A stretch of 64,000 bases of DNA from Sphingomonas hankookensis (GCF_001619955.1 NZ_LQQO01000045.1:62001-126000), one strand, 5' to 3'; counted from the first letter of the stretch, positions 50,825-61,087 are shown. The notes: generated by a model not told the origin, from the sequence alone. Program-made: numbers and translations.

Positions 50825-51498
50825 CACCGCCCCAGCCGCCGCACGACGCGGATACCGACATGGTCGATGCCAGGATTGGTATCGGAAAATATCTGGCGAT
50901 GGCTGTGATGTTCCCAGGCCAGTTCGACCGCCCAGCGCCGGTCGACCCGCACCCCGATCGACGCGTTGGGATTGAACAGGATTTTCGACCCGAACGAGGT
51001 CCGGCGGCGATAGATGTCGTAGCGCCGCCAAGCCTCTTCGTTCGAGATGCCGGGCTGGAACGGATCAGGGGTAAAGCTGTAGCCGTCGATGACCGTCGCG
51101 CCGATCCCCGCCTGCCCATAGACCCAGCCGCGCAGGATATGCTGGCGCCACTCCGCCCCGACGCTGAAGAAGCTGGTGCGCCCGGCGGTGTTGATCTGCA
51201 CCTTCGCCGTCAGGCGGGGTTTCAGGAGGATGCGCAGCGGCGCGGTGCGATAGGCGATCTGCACGTCGACCGTGCCGTTCTCCTCCTCGCCCTCGTAAAT
51301 CTGGCCGGCCGGCAATGCGGGCAGGTCGAAGATCAGCTTGCTGCCGAGCGGGTGGAAGTTGGCGCCGTGCCGCAGGACGCCGACCGCGATCTCGGCCTGC
51401 TCGCGGGGCGGCATTGGTTCCGGCCCCTCCTGCGCCATCGCCGTCGTCGAGGCGAGCGCCAACACTGCGCCCAGGACGCCCTTTTCCAACCGAATCAT
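50824..51498 (-). CDS. PagL-like lipid A deacylase (acyloxyacyl hydrolase family)
   Basis: The 224-residue protein has a signal peptide (cut near AMAQ) and a beta-barrel pattern. It ends with AVELAWEHHSHRQIFSDTNP then GIDHVGIRVV, matching the PagL catalytic His-x-Ser motif and the conserved NPGID region. PagL removes the 3-O acyl chain from lipid A in the outer membrane. The HHSH variant keeps His and Ser. Start 51498 chosen. Confidence 0.78.
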   Translation of the reverse strand: MIRLEKGVLGAVLALASTTAMAQEGPEPMPPREQAEIAVGVLRHGANFHPLGSKLIFDLPALPAGQIYEGEEENGTVDVQIAYRTAPLRILLKPRLTAKVQINTAGRTSFFSVGAEWRQHILRGWVYGQAGIGATVIDGYSFTPDPFQPGISNEEAWRRYDIYRRRTSFGSKILFNPNASIGVRVDRRWAVELAWEHHSHRQIFSDTNPGIDHVGIRVVRRLGR

Positions 51499-51585
51499 AT
51501 GAACCCCTTCCCGCAAACGGCAGTCGCTTAGCCGTTGCCGATGCTGTATCATCGACAATAATTGCTGTAAAACAGAAAGTATCTT

Positions 51586-52212
51586 GTGTTAGACGGATAT
51601 TCGTTACCGCGGAAGAAAGCGCGGGTCTGCCGTGGGATCGGCATGCTGTTTCTCGTGATTGGTGCCTTGCTCGGGGTAATAACGCTGGTCGCAGCGGCGG
51701 CACCGGGACCGTATTGGAATTGCGATTCCCAACAAGGCTGCCGCGCCGGCGCTGATGCGGCGAACCTGCTGCCCGACGAAACGCTGGCCAAATTGGACCG
51801 CGATCCGGCGGCCCGCCATCGTTTCGACACATGGGCGGCAATGCCCGGCATCCGCATCGGACTGGCCGCTGTCACGCTGCTGCAACACGGACCGATGGCG
51901 GTTCTGTTGTTTGCGGTTGGTATGGCGCTGCGACGCCTTGGGCAGAAGCGGCGCAATGCCCTAGTCGACGCGCTGCCATGGTTACGGCGGGCATCGCGCG
52001 CCGCGATCGTGCTGGCCTGTACGCGCGTCATCGCGCCCATCGCTCAAAGCCTGTTGCTAGCCAATGGTTTTGGCCAGCCGGAGACAATCGCCTCGCCTAT
52101 AATGGTGGAGACAACCTTGCTGCTCCTGATGCTGGCGTTTGCCGCCTATGCCACGATCTGGGCATTGGAGGCGGGCTTTCGGGCCGAGCGCGAACTGGCC
52201 GATTTCGTCTGA
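51586..52212 (+). CDS. DUF2975 membrane protein
   Basis: The 208-residue protein has about four membrane helices: IGMLFLVIGALLGVITLVAA, IGLAAVTLLQHGPMAVLLFA, AIVLACTRVIAPIAQSLLLA and ETTLLLLMLAFAAYATIWAL. These and the acidic insertion are DUF2975. GTG at 51586 is the only upstream start; ATG at 51643 would delete about 19 residues. The next gene overlaps by one base (TGATG), and the pair resembles the DUF2975/YozG-type regulator arrangement. Confidence 0.75.
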   Translation: MLDGYSLPRKKARVCRGIGMLFLVIGALLGVITLVAAAAPGPYWNCDSQQGCRAGADAANLLPDETLAKLDRDPAARHRFDTWAAMPGIRIGLAAVTLLQHGPMAVLLFAVGMALRRLGQKRRNALVDALPWLRRASRAAIVLACTRVIAPIAQSLLLANGFGQPETIASPIMVETTLLLLMLAFAAYATIWALEAGFRAERELADFV

Positions 52213-52448
52213 TGCCGGTCGTCGTCAATCTCGACGTGATGCTTGCCCGGCGGAAAGTACGGTCGAAGGAACTGGCCGAGGCGATCGGGATCACCGAATC
52301 GAATCTGTCGCTGCTGAAATCGGGCAAGGTGAAGGGAGTGCGCTTCGCGACGCTGGCCGCGATCTGCCGTTATCTCGACTGCACGCCGGGCGATATTCTC
52401 GACTACACCCCGTCCGACGACGACCTGCGCGCCGGGGGCGAGGAGTGA
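52212..52448 (+). CDS. XRE-family HTH regulator (YozG-like)
   Basis: The 78-residue protein is essentially one Cro/CI HTH: VNLDVMLARRKVRSKELAEA, ITESNLSLLKSGKVKGVRFA and ICRYLDCTPGDILDYTPSDD. It is translationally coupled to the DUF2975 gene. Such pairs are widespread; the membrane protein may control the regulator, which is an inference. Confidence 0.87.
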   Translation: MPVVVNLDVMLARRKVRSKELAEAIGITESNLSLLKSGKVKGVRFATLAAICRYLDCTPGDILDYTPSDDDLRAGGEE

Positions 52449-52493
52449 TCCGCCCCCTCGCCCCCTGCACCACGATCCGCTAGGCAAACGCCC

Positions 52494-53177
52494 ATGACCA
52501 CGCCAGAGACCGACGGCACCGGCCACCGTGCGCGCCTGCGCGGGCGGTTGCTGGAGCATGGCGGCGCGGCGCTGCTCGACCATGAACTGATCGAATATCT
52601 GCTGACGCTGGCGATCCCCCGGCGCGATACCAAGCCGCTGGCGAAGACGTTGCTGCATGAATTCGGCGGGATCGGCGGACTGCTGGCCGCCGATCCGCTG
52701 GCGCTGGGCAAGGTGTCGGGCATGGGCGACAGCGCGGTGGCGGCGATCCGCATCGCGCAGGCCGCGGCGACGCGGATGTTGCAGGCGCAGGTGGCGGAAC
52801 GCCCGGTGCTGTCGAACTGGCAAGCGCTGCTCGACTATCTTCACGCCGACATGGCGCATCTGGCGGTCGAGCGTATCCGCGTGCTGCACCTCAACAGCCG
52901 CAACCTGCTGATTCGCGACGAACTGGTGGCGGAAGGGACGATCGACGAGGCGCCGATCTATACCCGCGAGGTGATCCGCCGGGCGCTGGACCTGGGGTCG
53001 GCGGCGCTGATCCTCGTCCACAACCATCCGAGCGGCGACCATAGCCCCAGCCGCGCGGACATCGACCTGACCCGCACCATCGCCGCGGCGGGCAAGCCGC
53101 TCGGCATCACCGTCCACGACCACCTCATCATCGGTGCCAAGGGGCATACGAGCCTGCGCGCCAAGGGAATGTTCTGA
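52494..53177 (+). CDS. radC: RadC/JAMM-domain protein
   Basis: The 227-residue protein has an N-terminal HhH-like region (HARLRGRLLEHG-like, GIGGLLAADPLALGKVSGMG) and a C-terminal MPN/JAMM metal site, LILVHNHPSGDHSPSRAD, near residues 173-190. RadC was named for DNA repair, but its biochemical role is unsettled. Its TGA overlaps the ATG of the next gene. Confidence 0.9.
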   Translation: MTTPETDGTGHRARLRGRLLEHGGAALLDHELIEYLLTLAIPRRDTKPLAKTLLHEFGGIGGLLAADPLALGKVSGMGDSAVAAIRIAQAAATRMLQAQVAERPVLSNWQALLDYLHADMAHLAVERIRVLHLNSRNLLIRDELVAEGTIDEAPIYTREVIRRALDLGSAALILVHNHPSGDHSPSRADIDLTRTIAAAGKPLGITVHDHLIIGAKGHTSLRAKGMF

Positions 53178-53722
53178 TGCGTACCGAAAAGGAAAAGATG
53201 ATCGCCGGCGAGCTGTATCATGCCGGCGACGCCGAACTAGTCGCCGACGTGGCGCGCGCGGCGGCGTGGATGGACCGCTACAACGCGTCGATCGCGATGG
53301 CGGCCGATGCCCGCGCGGCGCTGCTGCGCGAAGGGTTGGCGTGCGTCGGGACCGGCGTGACCATCCGCCCGCCCTTCCACATCGATTATGGCTACAACAT
53401 CACCGTCGGCGAAGATGTGTTCCTGAACTATGGCTGCGTCATCCTCGACGTGTGCGCGGTCACCATCGGCGACAAGACTCAGATCGGGCCGGGCGTGCAG
53501 ATCCTCGCGGCCGATCATCCGCGCGACCCGGCGGTGCGGGCGCAGATGCTGGAATTCGGGCGGCCGGTGACGATCGGGCGCAATGTGTGGATCGGCGGCG
53601 GCGCGATTCTCCTGCCGGGTGTCACGGTCGGCGACGATGCTCTGATCGGCGCGGGATCGGTGGTGACGCGCGATGTGCCGGCGGGGGCGACGGTCGTGGG
53701 GAATCCGGCGCGCGTGCGATAA
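53177..53722 (+). CDS. Maltose/galactoside O-acetyltransferase-like protein
   Basis: The 181-residue hexapeptide-repeat protein has a MAC N-terminal domain (EKEKMIAGELYHAGDAELVA), then left-handed beta-helix turns (GVTIRPPFHIDYGYNITVGE, VTIGDKTQIGPGVQILAADH) and the catalytic His region AADHP. It acetylates sugars, the natural target being unclear. Coupled to radC by TGATG. Confidence 0.85.
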   Translation: MRTEKEKMIAGELYHAGDAELVADVARAAAWMDRYNASIAMAADARAALLREGLACVGTGVTIRPPFHIDYGYNITVGEDVFLNYGCVILDVCAVTIGDKTQIGPGVQILAADHPRDPAVRAQMLEFGRPVTIGRNVWIGGGAILLPGVTVGDDALIGAGSVVTRDVPAGATVVGNPARVR

Positions 53723-53725
53723 GAA

Positions 53726-53754
53726 GCGACCGCCGGGTCGCTCCCGGCGGTCGC
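53726..53754. terminator. Hairpin between converging genes
   Basis: GCGACCGCCGGG pairs perfectly with CCCGGCGGTCGC around TCGCT. T tracts are weak on both sides, so it may be a bidirectional but inefficient terminator. Confidence 0.55.
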
Positions 53755-53778
53755 ATCGATATCAGCTCTGGATGGCGA

Positions 53779-54258
53779 TCAGGCGCTCTGGGTCAGGAAG
53801 CTGGTCAGCTCCGCCTTGCTCACCGCCTTGGACTTGTCCTTGTCCGCCTGGGCGAAGGCCTGCTTGACCCAGCTCTTCACCTCGGGCTTGTCGGCAGTCA
53901 CGCCGGGTTCGCTGGCCGATCGCAGGGCGACCATCCATTCGCCGAACTGCTTTTCGGTCAGCTGGCCCTTCCCGTCCTTGTCGTATTTCGGGAATTCGGC
54001 CTCGACGATCTGGGCGATCTGGGTGCCGCTGGCGGGCTGGCCGGCCTCCGCCGTCGTCTGCGCGGTCTGCGTCGCGGGGTCGGGCTGGGTAGCCGGAGCC
54101 GCCTGCGTAGCGGCAACCGACGGATCAGCCGGAGTTGTCGCCGGCGCGGCGGGCGCCGCCTGCGTTACTGGAGCAGTCGTTTGCGCCGGCGCGGCGTCCT
54201 GGGCAAATGCCGGGGTCGACATCAGAACGGCACTGGCGAGAAGAATACGCTTCATCAT
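53779..54258 (-). CDS. Exported EF-hand protein
   Basis: The 159-residue product has a signal peptide (MMKRILLASAVLMSTPAFAQ), a long Ala/Pro/Thr/Gln-rich linker (residues about 22-75) and two EF-hand loops: KYDKDGKGQLTEKQF and QADKDKSKAVSKAEL. The second loop keeps the Asp/Ser positions. It should bind calcium in the periplasm or outside. Start could be 54258 or 54255 (ATGATG). Confidence 0.78.
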   Translation of the reverse strand: MMKRILLASAVLMSTPAFAQDAAPAQTTAPVTQAAPAAPATTPADPSVAATQAAPATQPDPATQTAQTTAEAGQPASGTQIAQIVEAEFPKYDKDGKGQLTEKQFGEWMVALRSASEPGVTADKPEVKSWVKQAFAQADKDKSKAVSKAELTSFLTQSA

Positions 54259-54463
54259 CGAATTACTCCTTTCGGATTGGTTCGGAACTTCATGCTATCG
54301 CCACAAAGACTTGATGACGACTATGCGATGATCCAACCAACTTAGGTCGTTTCGGTTTCGATTGAAGCCCCTTCGCTACTCTTCTATCGCATGACAGGCT
54401 CGATTCGTCCGCGACTTGTTGCTAGGGCGCGGCCAACCGTTCGCCCGTTTGGAAAGGCCCGCC

Positions 54464-55774
54464 ATGATTCCCCGCTACTCCCGCCCCGAAATGACCGCCC
54501 TGTGGCAGCCCCAGGCCCGATTCCGCATCTGGTTCGAGATCGAGGCGCACGCGACCGACGCGCTGGCCGAACTGGGCGTGGTGCCGAAGGAAGCCGCCGA
54601 GAAGATCTGGGCGATGAACGACGCCGATTTCGACGTCGAACGGATCGACACGATCGAGGCGGAGACCAAGCATGACGTCATCGCCTTCCTGACGCACGTA
54701 TCGGAGCGGACCGGGCCGGAGGCGCGCTTCCTGCATCAGGGCATGACCAGTTCGGACGTGCTCGACACCTGCCTTGCGGTGCAGCTGGCGCGCGCGTCCG
54801 ACATCCTGCTCGCCGATCTCGACAAGCTGCTCGAGGTGATCGAACGCCGCGCGCGCGAGCACAAGCTGACCCCGACCATCGGCCGCAGCCATGGCATCCA
54901 TGCCGAGCCGGTCACCTTCGGCCTGAAGCTGGCGCAAGCCTATGCCGAGTTCGACCGCTGCCGCACCCGCCTGCGCAATGCCCGCGCCGAAGTCGCGACC
55001 TGCGCGATTTCGGGCGCGGTCGGCACCTTTGCCAACATCGACCCGCGCGTCGAGGAACATGTCGCGCAGAAGATGGGCCTCACCGTCGAACCGGTGTCGA
55101 CCCAGGTCATCCCGCGCGACCGCCATGCGATGTACTTCGCCACGCTGGGCGTGATCGCCGGGTCGATCGAGCGGCTGGCGACCGAAATCCGTCATCTGCA
55201 GCGCACCGAAGTGCTGGAGGCCGAGGAATATTTCTCGCCGGGCCAGAAGGGGTCGTCGGCGATGCCGCACAAGCGCAACCCGGTGCTGACCGAGAACCTG
55301 ACCGGCCTCGCCCGCATGGTTCGCGGCTATGTGACGCCCGCGTTGGAAAACGTCGCGCTGTGGCATGAGCGCGATATCAGCCACTCGTCGGTCGAGCGCT
55401 ATATCGGCCCCGACGCGACGATCACGCTCGACTTCGCGCTCGCCCGCCTGACCGGCGTGATCGACAAGCTGGTCGTCTATCCGACGCGGATGGAAAAGAA
55501 CCTCAACAAGATGGGCGGCCTCGTCCATTCGCAGCGCGTGCTGCTGGCACTGACCCAGGCCGGGGTGAGCCGCGAAGATTCGTATCGCTATGTCCAGCGC
55601 AACGCGATGAAGGTGTGGGAATCGGACGGCGCGCTGTCGCTGCTCGAACTGTTGAAGGCCGATCCGGACGTTGCCGCTGCATTGTCGGCGGAAGAGATCG
55701 AGAGCCGGTTCGACCTCGATTACCACTACAAGCATGTCGACACGATCTTCGCCCGGGTGTTCGGACAGGCGTGA
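54464..55774 (+). CDS. purB: Adenylosuccinate lyase
   Basis: PurB cleaves SAICAR and adenylosuccinate in purine synthesis. The 436-residue protein has RYSRPEMTALWQPQARFRIW, FLHQGMTSSDVLDTCLAVQL and the superfamily signature GSSAMPHKRNPVLTENLTGL, with HERDISHSSVERY near 306. Start at 54464 with GGAAAGG upstream. A hairpin terminator follows. Confidence 0.97.
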   Translation: MIPRYSRPEMTALWQPQARFRIWFEIEAHATDALAELGVVPKEAAEKIWAMNDADFDVERIDTIEAETKHDVIAFLTHVSERTGPEARFLHQGMTSSDVLDTCLAVQLARASDILLADLDKLLEVIERRAREHKLTPTIGRSHGIHAEPVTFGLKLAQAYAEFDRCRTRLRNARAEVATCAISGAVGTFANIDPRVEEHVAQKMGLTVEPVSTQVIPRDRHAMYFATLGVIAGSIERLATEIRHLQRTEVLEAEEYFSPGQKGSSAMPHKRNPVLTENLTGLARMVRGYVTPALENVALWHERDISHSSVERYIGPDATITLDFALARLTGVIDKLVVYPTRMEKNLNKMGGLVHSQRVLLALTQAGVSREDSYRYVQRNAMKVWESDGALSLLELLKADPDVAAALSAEEIESRFDLDYHYKHVDTIFARVFGQA

Positions 55775-55781
55775 TCACATG

Positions 55782-55809
55782 GTCCCGCCGGGTACCGACC
55801 CGGCGGGAC
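55782..55809 (+). terminator. Terminator after purB
   Basis: GTCCCGCCGGG pairs perfectly with CCCGGCGGGAC around TACCGA, followed by AATAGTATAAT. The AT-rich tail also overlaps the promoter region of the next gene. Confidence 0.6.
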
Positions 55810-55847
55810 AATAGTATAATATTAACGCCGCGCCGGTAGAAGCGCGC

Positions 55848-57194
55848 ATGATCTTCCGTCGCTCCACAACCGATCTCGAAACCCGCACCGCGATGGCGAT
55901 GTACCGCCATTCGCCCGACGCCGTCCTGCTGCTGAAAGGCGGCGCGTTCGTCGAATGCAATCCGGCGGCGGAACAGGTGTACGGGCTGCCGCGCCGCGAC
56001 ATCATCGGCCAGAACCCGGTCGTATTCTCACGCGCGACGCAGGGCGACGGACGGCCGAGCATCGAACATGTCGGCGAACGCGTGCAACAGGCGATCCGCG
56101 ACGGTCACGCCCGGTTCGAATGGTACAATATGCGCGGTGCCGACGAGGTGCGCATGCTCGTCACGCTGATCCCGATCGCCGACGAGGCCGCCGATGCGGT
56201 GCTGGTCCAAATTCAGGACCTGACCAATACCGGGCGCGTCGTCGATGCGCTGACCCAGGGGCTGTCGTCGCTCGCGGCGGGGGACCTGAACGTCCGGCTC
56301 GACACGCCGTTCAGCGCCGAGTTCGAACCGCTGCGGGCGAGCTTCAACACCGCCGCCGACACGATGGCACAGTCGATGGCCGAAGTGACCTCGGTTGCGG
56401 CGGCGCTGCACAACGGGTGCAGCGATATCCGCCAGGCATCGGACGATCTGTCGGGCCGCACCGAACGCCAGGCAGCAAGTCTCGAGGAATCGGCGGCGGC
56501 GATCCAGGAAATTACCCAGAATGTGCGCGAAGCCGCCACGCTGGTCGAAACGACCGAATCGATCGTCGCCGACACCCATCGCGATGCGCAAAGCTCCGTC
56601 AGCGTCGTCGAGGACACGACGCAGGCAATGGGCGGCATCGAGCGCGCGTCGAAGGAGATCGGCGACATCATTGCCGTCATCGACGGCATCGCGTTTCAGA
56701 CGAACCTGCTGGCACTGAACGCCGGGGTCGAGGCGGCGCGCGCCGGGGATGCGGGCAAGGGCTTCGCGGTCGTCGCCTCCGAAGTCCGCGCGCTGGCGCA
56801 GCGATCGGCCGAGGCGGCGAAGGACGTCAAGGCGCGGGTCAGCGCCTCCACTGCACAGGTCGACCGGGGCGTGGAACTGGTGGCGAACACCGGTGTCGCG
56901 TTGAAGCGCATTACCGAACAGATGGACCGTATCCGCTCGCTGATCGGCAATATCGCCACTTCGGCCCGCCAGCAGGCCGATACGCTGGGCCAGATCAATA
57001 TCGCGGTCGGCGAAATGGACAGCATCACCCAGCATAATGCGGCGATGGTCGAGGAAACGACCGCCGCCGCGCGCAGCCTGGCCGACGAAGCGGCGCGGCT
57101 GAACGATGCCGTCGCGGTATTCCGGATAGGCCGGGCCGACCTGCGGGGCACGTACAGCGCGCCGCTCCGGATGGTGGCGGGCGGCCGACGCTGA
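55848..57194 (+). CDS. Soluble PAS-containing methyl-accepting chemotaxis-type protein
   Basis: The 448-residue protein has a PAS domain (residues about 15-125, [20 protein letters not shown]), a short HAMP-like stretch ([20 protein letters not shown]), and the MCP signalling hairpin ([40 protein letters not shown]). No membrane helix is present, so it is a cytosolic receptor. No cheW, cheA or flagellar gene lies in the window. It ends without a CheR-binding pentapeptide. Confidence 0.9.
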   Translation: MIFRRSTTDLETRTAMAMYRHSPDAVLLLKGGAFVECNPAAEQVYGLPRRDIIGQNPVVFSRATQGDGRPSIEHVGERVQQAIRDGHARFEWYNMRGADEVRMLVTLIPIADEAADAVLVQIQDLTNTGRVVDALTQGLSSLAAGDLNVRLDTPFSAEFEPLRASFNTAADTMAQSMAEVTSVAAALHNGCSDIRQASDDLSGRTERQAASLEESAAAIQEITQNVREAATLVETTESIVADTHRDAQSSVSVVEDTTQAMGGIERASKEIGDIIAVIDGIAFQTNLLALNAGVEAARAGDAGKGFAVVASEVRALAQRSAEAAKDVKARVSASTAQVDRGVELVANTGVALKRITEQMDRIRSLIGNIATSARQQADTLGQINIAVGEMDSITQHNAAMVEETTAAARSLADEAARLNDAVAVFRIGRADLRGTYSAPLRMVAGGRR

Positions 57195-57210
57195 CGGCCG
57201 GGGAAGCCGG

Positions 57211-57693
57211 TCAGCCGACCGGTCGCTCCATGTACACCGCGCCGGCACCGAAACCGGCCGCGCCGCCCGGTGCCGCGATGAACCCCTGGCGCACCCAATA
57301 GGCATCGGCCCCGCCGACCGCGATCAGCGCGAGGACGGGGATCGCTCGCTGCGCGGCAATGGCGTCGAGGATCGGCAGCAGGCGCTCGACCGCCTTCGTA
57401 CCGCGTGCGGCGGGTGCGACGACGACGTCGTGGAGGTACCAGCAATCGGCGCTGGGCGGCAGGTTGCCGAGCAATGCGTGCATCGTCGGCGGCGCGAGCC
57501 GGTGCCAGGGATGGCTGATGCAGTGGCCGATCAGCGCATCACCGTCCGCCAGCACCCAACAGCCTTCGGGACTGAGCGCGATGCGTTCGGCGTACAGGTC
57601 CGCCGCCTCGCCATAGGCGCCCAGTTCGGCACGCGCGAGCATGGCGATATCGGGCGCGTCGGCGGCGGTGGCGAGGCGCCACTGGGCGGTCAT
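57211..57693 (-). CDS. GNAT family N-acetyltransferase
   Basis: The 160-residue protein begins MTAQWRLATAADAPDIAMLA and carries the acetyl-CoA binding VVAPAARGTKAVERLLPILD, then ALIAVGGADAYWVRQGF, the GNAT motif A and B regions. Substrate unknown. ATG at 57693 fits the family start better than one 13 codons upstream. Confidence 0.82.
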   Translation of the reverse strand: MTAQWRLATAADAPDIAMLARAELGAYGEAADLYAERIALSPEGCWVLADGDALIGHCISHPWHRLAPPTMHALLGNLPPSADCWYLHDVVVAPAARGTKAVERLLPILDAIAAQRAIPVLALIAVGGADAYWVRQGFIAAPGGAAGFGAGAVYMERPVG

Positions 57694-57735
57694 GGTCGCT
57701 TGATCCTTGGTTGGGTCGCAGTGTCGTATCACATT

Positions 57736-57841
57736 CCATCGTCATCCCGGCGAAGGCCGGGATCCATTGACGGCGGAACGTCGCGTATCGTTCGCGAACA
57801 CCCGACACAATGGATCCCGGCCTTCGCCGGGATGACGATGG
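57736..57841. repeat. Palindromic repeat, family B (full copy)
   Basis: CCATCGTCATCCCGGCGAAG and its mirror CTTCGCCGGGATGACGATGG flank about 65 bases, including ATCCATTG and CAATGGAT. It lies between two minus-strand genes. Confidence 0.88.
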
Positions 57842-57859
57842 AAGCGGACGACCTGTCCC

Positions 57860-58981
57860 TTACCCGCCGAGCGCGGTCTTCAACCGGCTGAAGAAGCCCA
57901 TCGATTCCGGACATTCCTCGCCGGTCTCGGTCTCGCGGAACGCTTCGAGCAGTTCCTTCTGCCGCGCCGACAGGCGGGTCGGGGTCTCCACCTCGATATG
58001 GATGACCATGTCGCCATGGCCGCGCCCCTGCAGCACGGGCATGCCCGCGCCGCGCTGCCGCAGTTCCTTGCCCGACTGGATGCCGGCCGGCACGCGGATG
58101 CTGTGCTTCTGTCCGTCGAGGCCGGGGATTTCGATCGTCCCGCCCAGCGCCGCCGTCGTAAAGCTGATCGGCGCGCGAGCATGCAGCGCGGTGCCCTCGC
58201 GTTCGAACAGCGCGTGGCGTTTCACGTGCAGGAAGATGTAGAGGTCGCCCGCCGGCGCACCGCGTGCGCCCGCTTCGCCCTCACCGGTCAGGCGGATGCG
58301 CGTGCCTTCGTCGACGCCAGGCGGGATATTGACCTGCAGCGTCTTGGTCTGGTCGACCCGGCCCTCGCCATTGCACACCGGGCATGGGTCGCTGATGACC
58401 TGTCCCGCGCCGTGGCAGGTCGGGCAGGCGCGCTCGACGACGAAAAAGCCCTGCTGCGCCCGGACCTTGCCCTGCCCGTTGCAGGTGTGACAGGTCCGCG
58501 CCTTGGTCCCCGGCGACGCGCCGCTGCCGCCGCACGGGGCGCAGGACGTCGATACATCGACCGTGATCTCGGTCTGGTGGCCGTGATAGGCCTCCTCCAG
58601 CGAAATCTCCATGTCGTAGCGCAGGTCGGCACCGCGACGGGGTCCGGCACGCCCTTGCCGGCCGCCGCCCATGAATTCGCCGAAGACGCTTTCGAAAATG
58701 TCGGAAAAGCCGCCGAAATCCTGCGCGCCGCCGCCCGGCCCGCCCGCACCCTGACGAAAGGCGGCATGGCCGTAGCGGTCATAGGCCGCGCGCTTCTGCG
58801 GGTCCTTCAGGCAGTCATAGGCTTCGTTGATCGCCTTGAACTTCGCCTCGGAATCCTTGCACCCGGCATTCTTGTCGGGGTGATATTTGATCGCGAGCTT
58901 GCGATAGGCCGACTTGATCGTCCCCGCATCCGCGGTGCGCTCGCATTCGAGCAGTTCGTAGAAATCGACTTCGGTGGTCAT
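57860..58981 (-). CDS. dnaJ: Chaperone protein DnaJ
   Basis: The 373-residue Hsp40 has the J domain (residues 1-70, with HPD at 34-36), a Gly-rich linker, four CxxCxGxG zinc motifs ([32 protein letters not shown]) and the C-terminal substrate domain. It stimulates DnaK ATPase. It follows dnaK on the same strand with a repeat between. Confidence 0.97.
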   Translation of the reverse strand: MTTEVDFYELLECERTADAGTIKSAYRKLAIKYHPDKNAGCKDSEAKFKAINEAYDCLKDPQKRAAYDRYGHAAFRQGAGGPGGGAQDFGGFSDIFESVFGEFMGGGRQGRAGPRRGADLRYDMEISLEEAYHGHQTEITVDVSTSCAPCGGSGASPGTKARTCHTCNGQGKVRAQQGFFVVERACPTCHGAGQVISDPCPVCNGEGRVDQTKTLQVNIPPGVDEGTRIRLTGEGEAGARGAPAGDLYIFLHVKRHALFEREGTALHARAPISFTTAALGGTIEIPGLDGQKHSIRVPAGIQSGKELRQRGAGMPVLQGRGHGDMVIHIEVETPTRLSARQKELLEAFRETETGEECPESMGFFSRLKTALGG

Positions 58982-58996
58982 TCGAAAACCCCAAAA

Positions 58997-59091
58997 GCCC
59001 TCTCCCCGCTGGCGGGGAGAGGGTTGGGAGAGGGGCAGTCACCTGCGACGCCCCCTCTCCCCGGCCCTCTCCCCCGAGGGGGAGAGGGAGC
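58997..59091. repeat. CCCTCTCCCC palindromic element between dnaK and dnaJ
   Basis: CCCTCTCCCCGCTGGCGGGG then AGAGGG, and a second stem CCCTCTCCCCCGAGGGGGAG. It fills the dnaK-dnaJ gap and may attenuate or process the shared transcript. Confidence 0.65.
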
Positions 59092-59096
59092 AGTCA

Positions 59097-61004
59097 TCAC
59101 GCCTTGTGGCTGTCGTCGACTTCCGAGAATTCGGCATCGACCACGTCGTCGGCCTTGTTCTCCGGCTGGGCATCGGCCGCCGGGGCGGCTTCGCTCTGCT
59201 GCTGCTTTTCGTAGATCGCCTGGCCGAGCTTCATCGCGACCTGCGCCAGCGCCTGGCTCTTTTCGGTCATGCGATCGGCATCGCCGCTCTCGACCGCCGC
59301 CTTGGTCTCGGCGACCGCGGCTTCGATCTCGGACTTCAGCGACGCATCGACCTTGTCGCCATTGTCGGCCAGCTGACGCTCGGTCGTGTGGATCAGCGAT
59401 TCGGCGTTGTTCTTCGCCTCGGCACCGGCACGACGCTTCTTGTCCTCTTCGGCGAACTGCTCGGCGTCGCGGACCATCTGGTCGATGTCGCTGTCCGACA
59501 GGCCGCCCGAGGCCTGGATGCGGATCTGCTGCTCCTTGCCCGTGCCCTTGTCCTTGGCCGACACGTTGACGATGCCATTGGCGTCGATGTCGAACGTGAC
59601 CTCGATCTGCGGCACGCCGCGCGGCGCAGGCGGGATGCCGACGAGGTCGAACTGGCCCAGCATCTTGTTGTCGGCGGCCATTTCGCGCTCGCCCTGGAAC
59701 ACGCGGATCGTCACCGCACCCTGATTGTCGTCGGCGGTCGAATAGACCTGCGACTTCTTGGTCGGGATAGTCGTGTTGCGGTCGATCATGCGGGTCATGA
59801 TGCCGCCCAGCGTCTCGATGCCCAGCGACAGCGGGGTCACGTCGAGCAGCAGCACGTCCTTCACGTCACCCTGCAGCACGCCGGCCTGGATCGCGGCACC
59901 GATCGCCACGACTTCGTCGGGGTTCACGCCGGTGTGCGGTTCCTTGCCGAAGAACTGCTTCACGACCTCGCGGACGCGCGGCATGCGGGTCATGCCGCCG
60001 ACCAGCACGACCTCATCGATCGCGCTCGCCTGCACACCGGCATCGGCCAGCGCCTTCTTGCACGGCTCGAGCGTGCGCTTGACGAGGTCTTCGACCAGAC
60101 GCTCGAGGTCGGCACGGCTGATCGACTTGACGAGGTGCTTCGGGCCCGTAGCGTCCGCCGTGATGAACGGCAGGTTGACTTCGGTGGTCTGCGCCGACGA
60201 CAGCTCGATCTTCGCCTTTTCGGCGGCTTCCTTCAGACGCTGGAGCGCCAGCTTGTCCTTGGTCAGGTCGATGCCTTCGACCTTCTTGAACTCGTCGGCC
60301 AGGAACTGGACAATCTTCGCGTCGAAGTCTTCGCCGCCCAGGAAGGTGTCGCCGTTGGTCGCCTTCACCTCGAACACGCCGTCGCCGATCTCGAGAACCG
60401 AGATGTCGAACGTGCCGCCGCCAAGGTCATAGACCGCGATGGTCTTGTTATTGTCCTTGTCGAGGCCGTAGGCGAGCGCCGCCGCCGTCGGTTCGTTGAT
60501 GATGCGCAGGACTTCGAGACCGGCGATCTTGCCGGCGTCCTTGGTCGCCTGACGCTGGGCATCGTTGAAGTAGGCGGGGACGGTGATGACCGCCTGGGTT
60601 ACCGTCTCGCCGAGATACGATTCGGCGGTTTCCTTCATCTTCTGCAGGATGAACGCGCTGATCTGCGACGGCGAATATTCCTCACCGCCCGCCTTCACCC
60701 ACGCGTCGCCGTTCGGGCCGCGCGCAATGGTGTAGGGAACCAGTTCGGTATCCTTCTTGGTGACCGGATCGTCGAAGCGGCGGCCGATCAGGCGCTTCAC
60801 CGCGAAGATCGTGTTGTCGCCGTTGGTGACGGCCTGACGCTTGGCCGGCTGGCCGATCAGGCGCTCGCCATCCTTTGCGAACGCCACGATCGACGGCGTG
60901 GTCCGCGCGCCTTCCGCATTTTCGATGACCTTGGGGCTACCGCCCTCCATCACCGCGACGCAGCTGTTGGTCGTGCCCAGATCGATACCGATAACTTTAG
61001 CCAT
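59097..61004 (-). CDS. dnaK: Chaperone protein DnaK (Hsp70)
   Basis: The 635-residue Hsp70 has the ATPase start [60 protein letters not shown] and [20 protein letters not shown]. The substrate domain contains [20 protein letters not shown]. The alphaproteobacterial tail ends [10 protein letters not shown]. An RpoH-type promoter lies at 61088. Confidence 0.98.
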   Translation of the reverse strand: MAKVIGIDLGTTNSCVAVMEGGSPKVIENAEGARTTPSIVAFAKDGERLIGQPAKRQAVTNGDNTIFAVKRLIGRRFDDPVTKKDTELVPYTIARGPNGDAWVKAGGEEYSPSQISAFILQKMKETAESYLGETVTQAVITVPAYFNDAQRQATKDAGKIAGLEVLRIINEPTAAALAYGLDKDNNKTIAVYDLGGGTFDISVLEIGDGVFEVKATNGDTFLGGEDFDAKIVQFLADEFKKVEGIDLTKDKLALQRLKEAAEKAKIELSSAQTTEVNLPFITADATGPKHLVKSISRADLERLVEDLVKRTLEPCKKALADAGVQASAIDEVVLVGGMTRMPRVREVVKQFFGKEPHTGVNPDEVVAIGAAIQAGVLQGDVKDVLLLDVTPLSLGIETLGGIMTRMIDRNTTIPTKKSQVYSTADDNQGAVTIRVFQGEREMAADNKMLGQFDLVGIPPAPRGVPQIEVTFDIDANGIVNVSAKDKGTGKEQQIRIQASGGLSDSDIDQMVRDAEQFAEEDKKRRAGAEAKNNAESLIHTTERQLADNGDKVDASLKSEIEAAVAETKAAVESGDADRMTEKSQALAQVAMKLGQAIYEKQQQSEAAPAADAQPENKADDVVDAEFSEVDDSHKA

Positions 61005-61041
61005 GGTCCCTCATTGGCCCCCGGGTTGAATGTAAAACCTG

Positions 61042-61074
61042 GACCCGGTGGCACGGGGTAGTGCCGTCCGGGTC
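61042..61074 (-). other. Hairpin in the dnaK 5' untranslated region
   Basis: GACCCGG pairs with CCGGGTC, and GGCAC with GTGCC inside. It falls between the RpoH promoter and the GAGGG ribosome site of dnaK. It could modulate translation or stability. Confidence 0.55.
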
Positions 61075-61087
61075 GTTCCGAGGGCGG

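Noticed and set aside
58974..61061. 695-codon plus-strand frame over dnaK
   Set aside because: It mirrors dnaK codon positions; the product is rich in Arg, Asp and Val with no recognisable motif.
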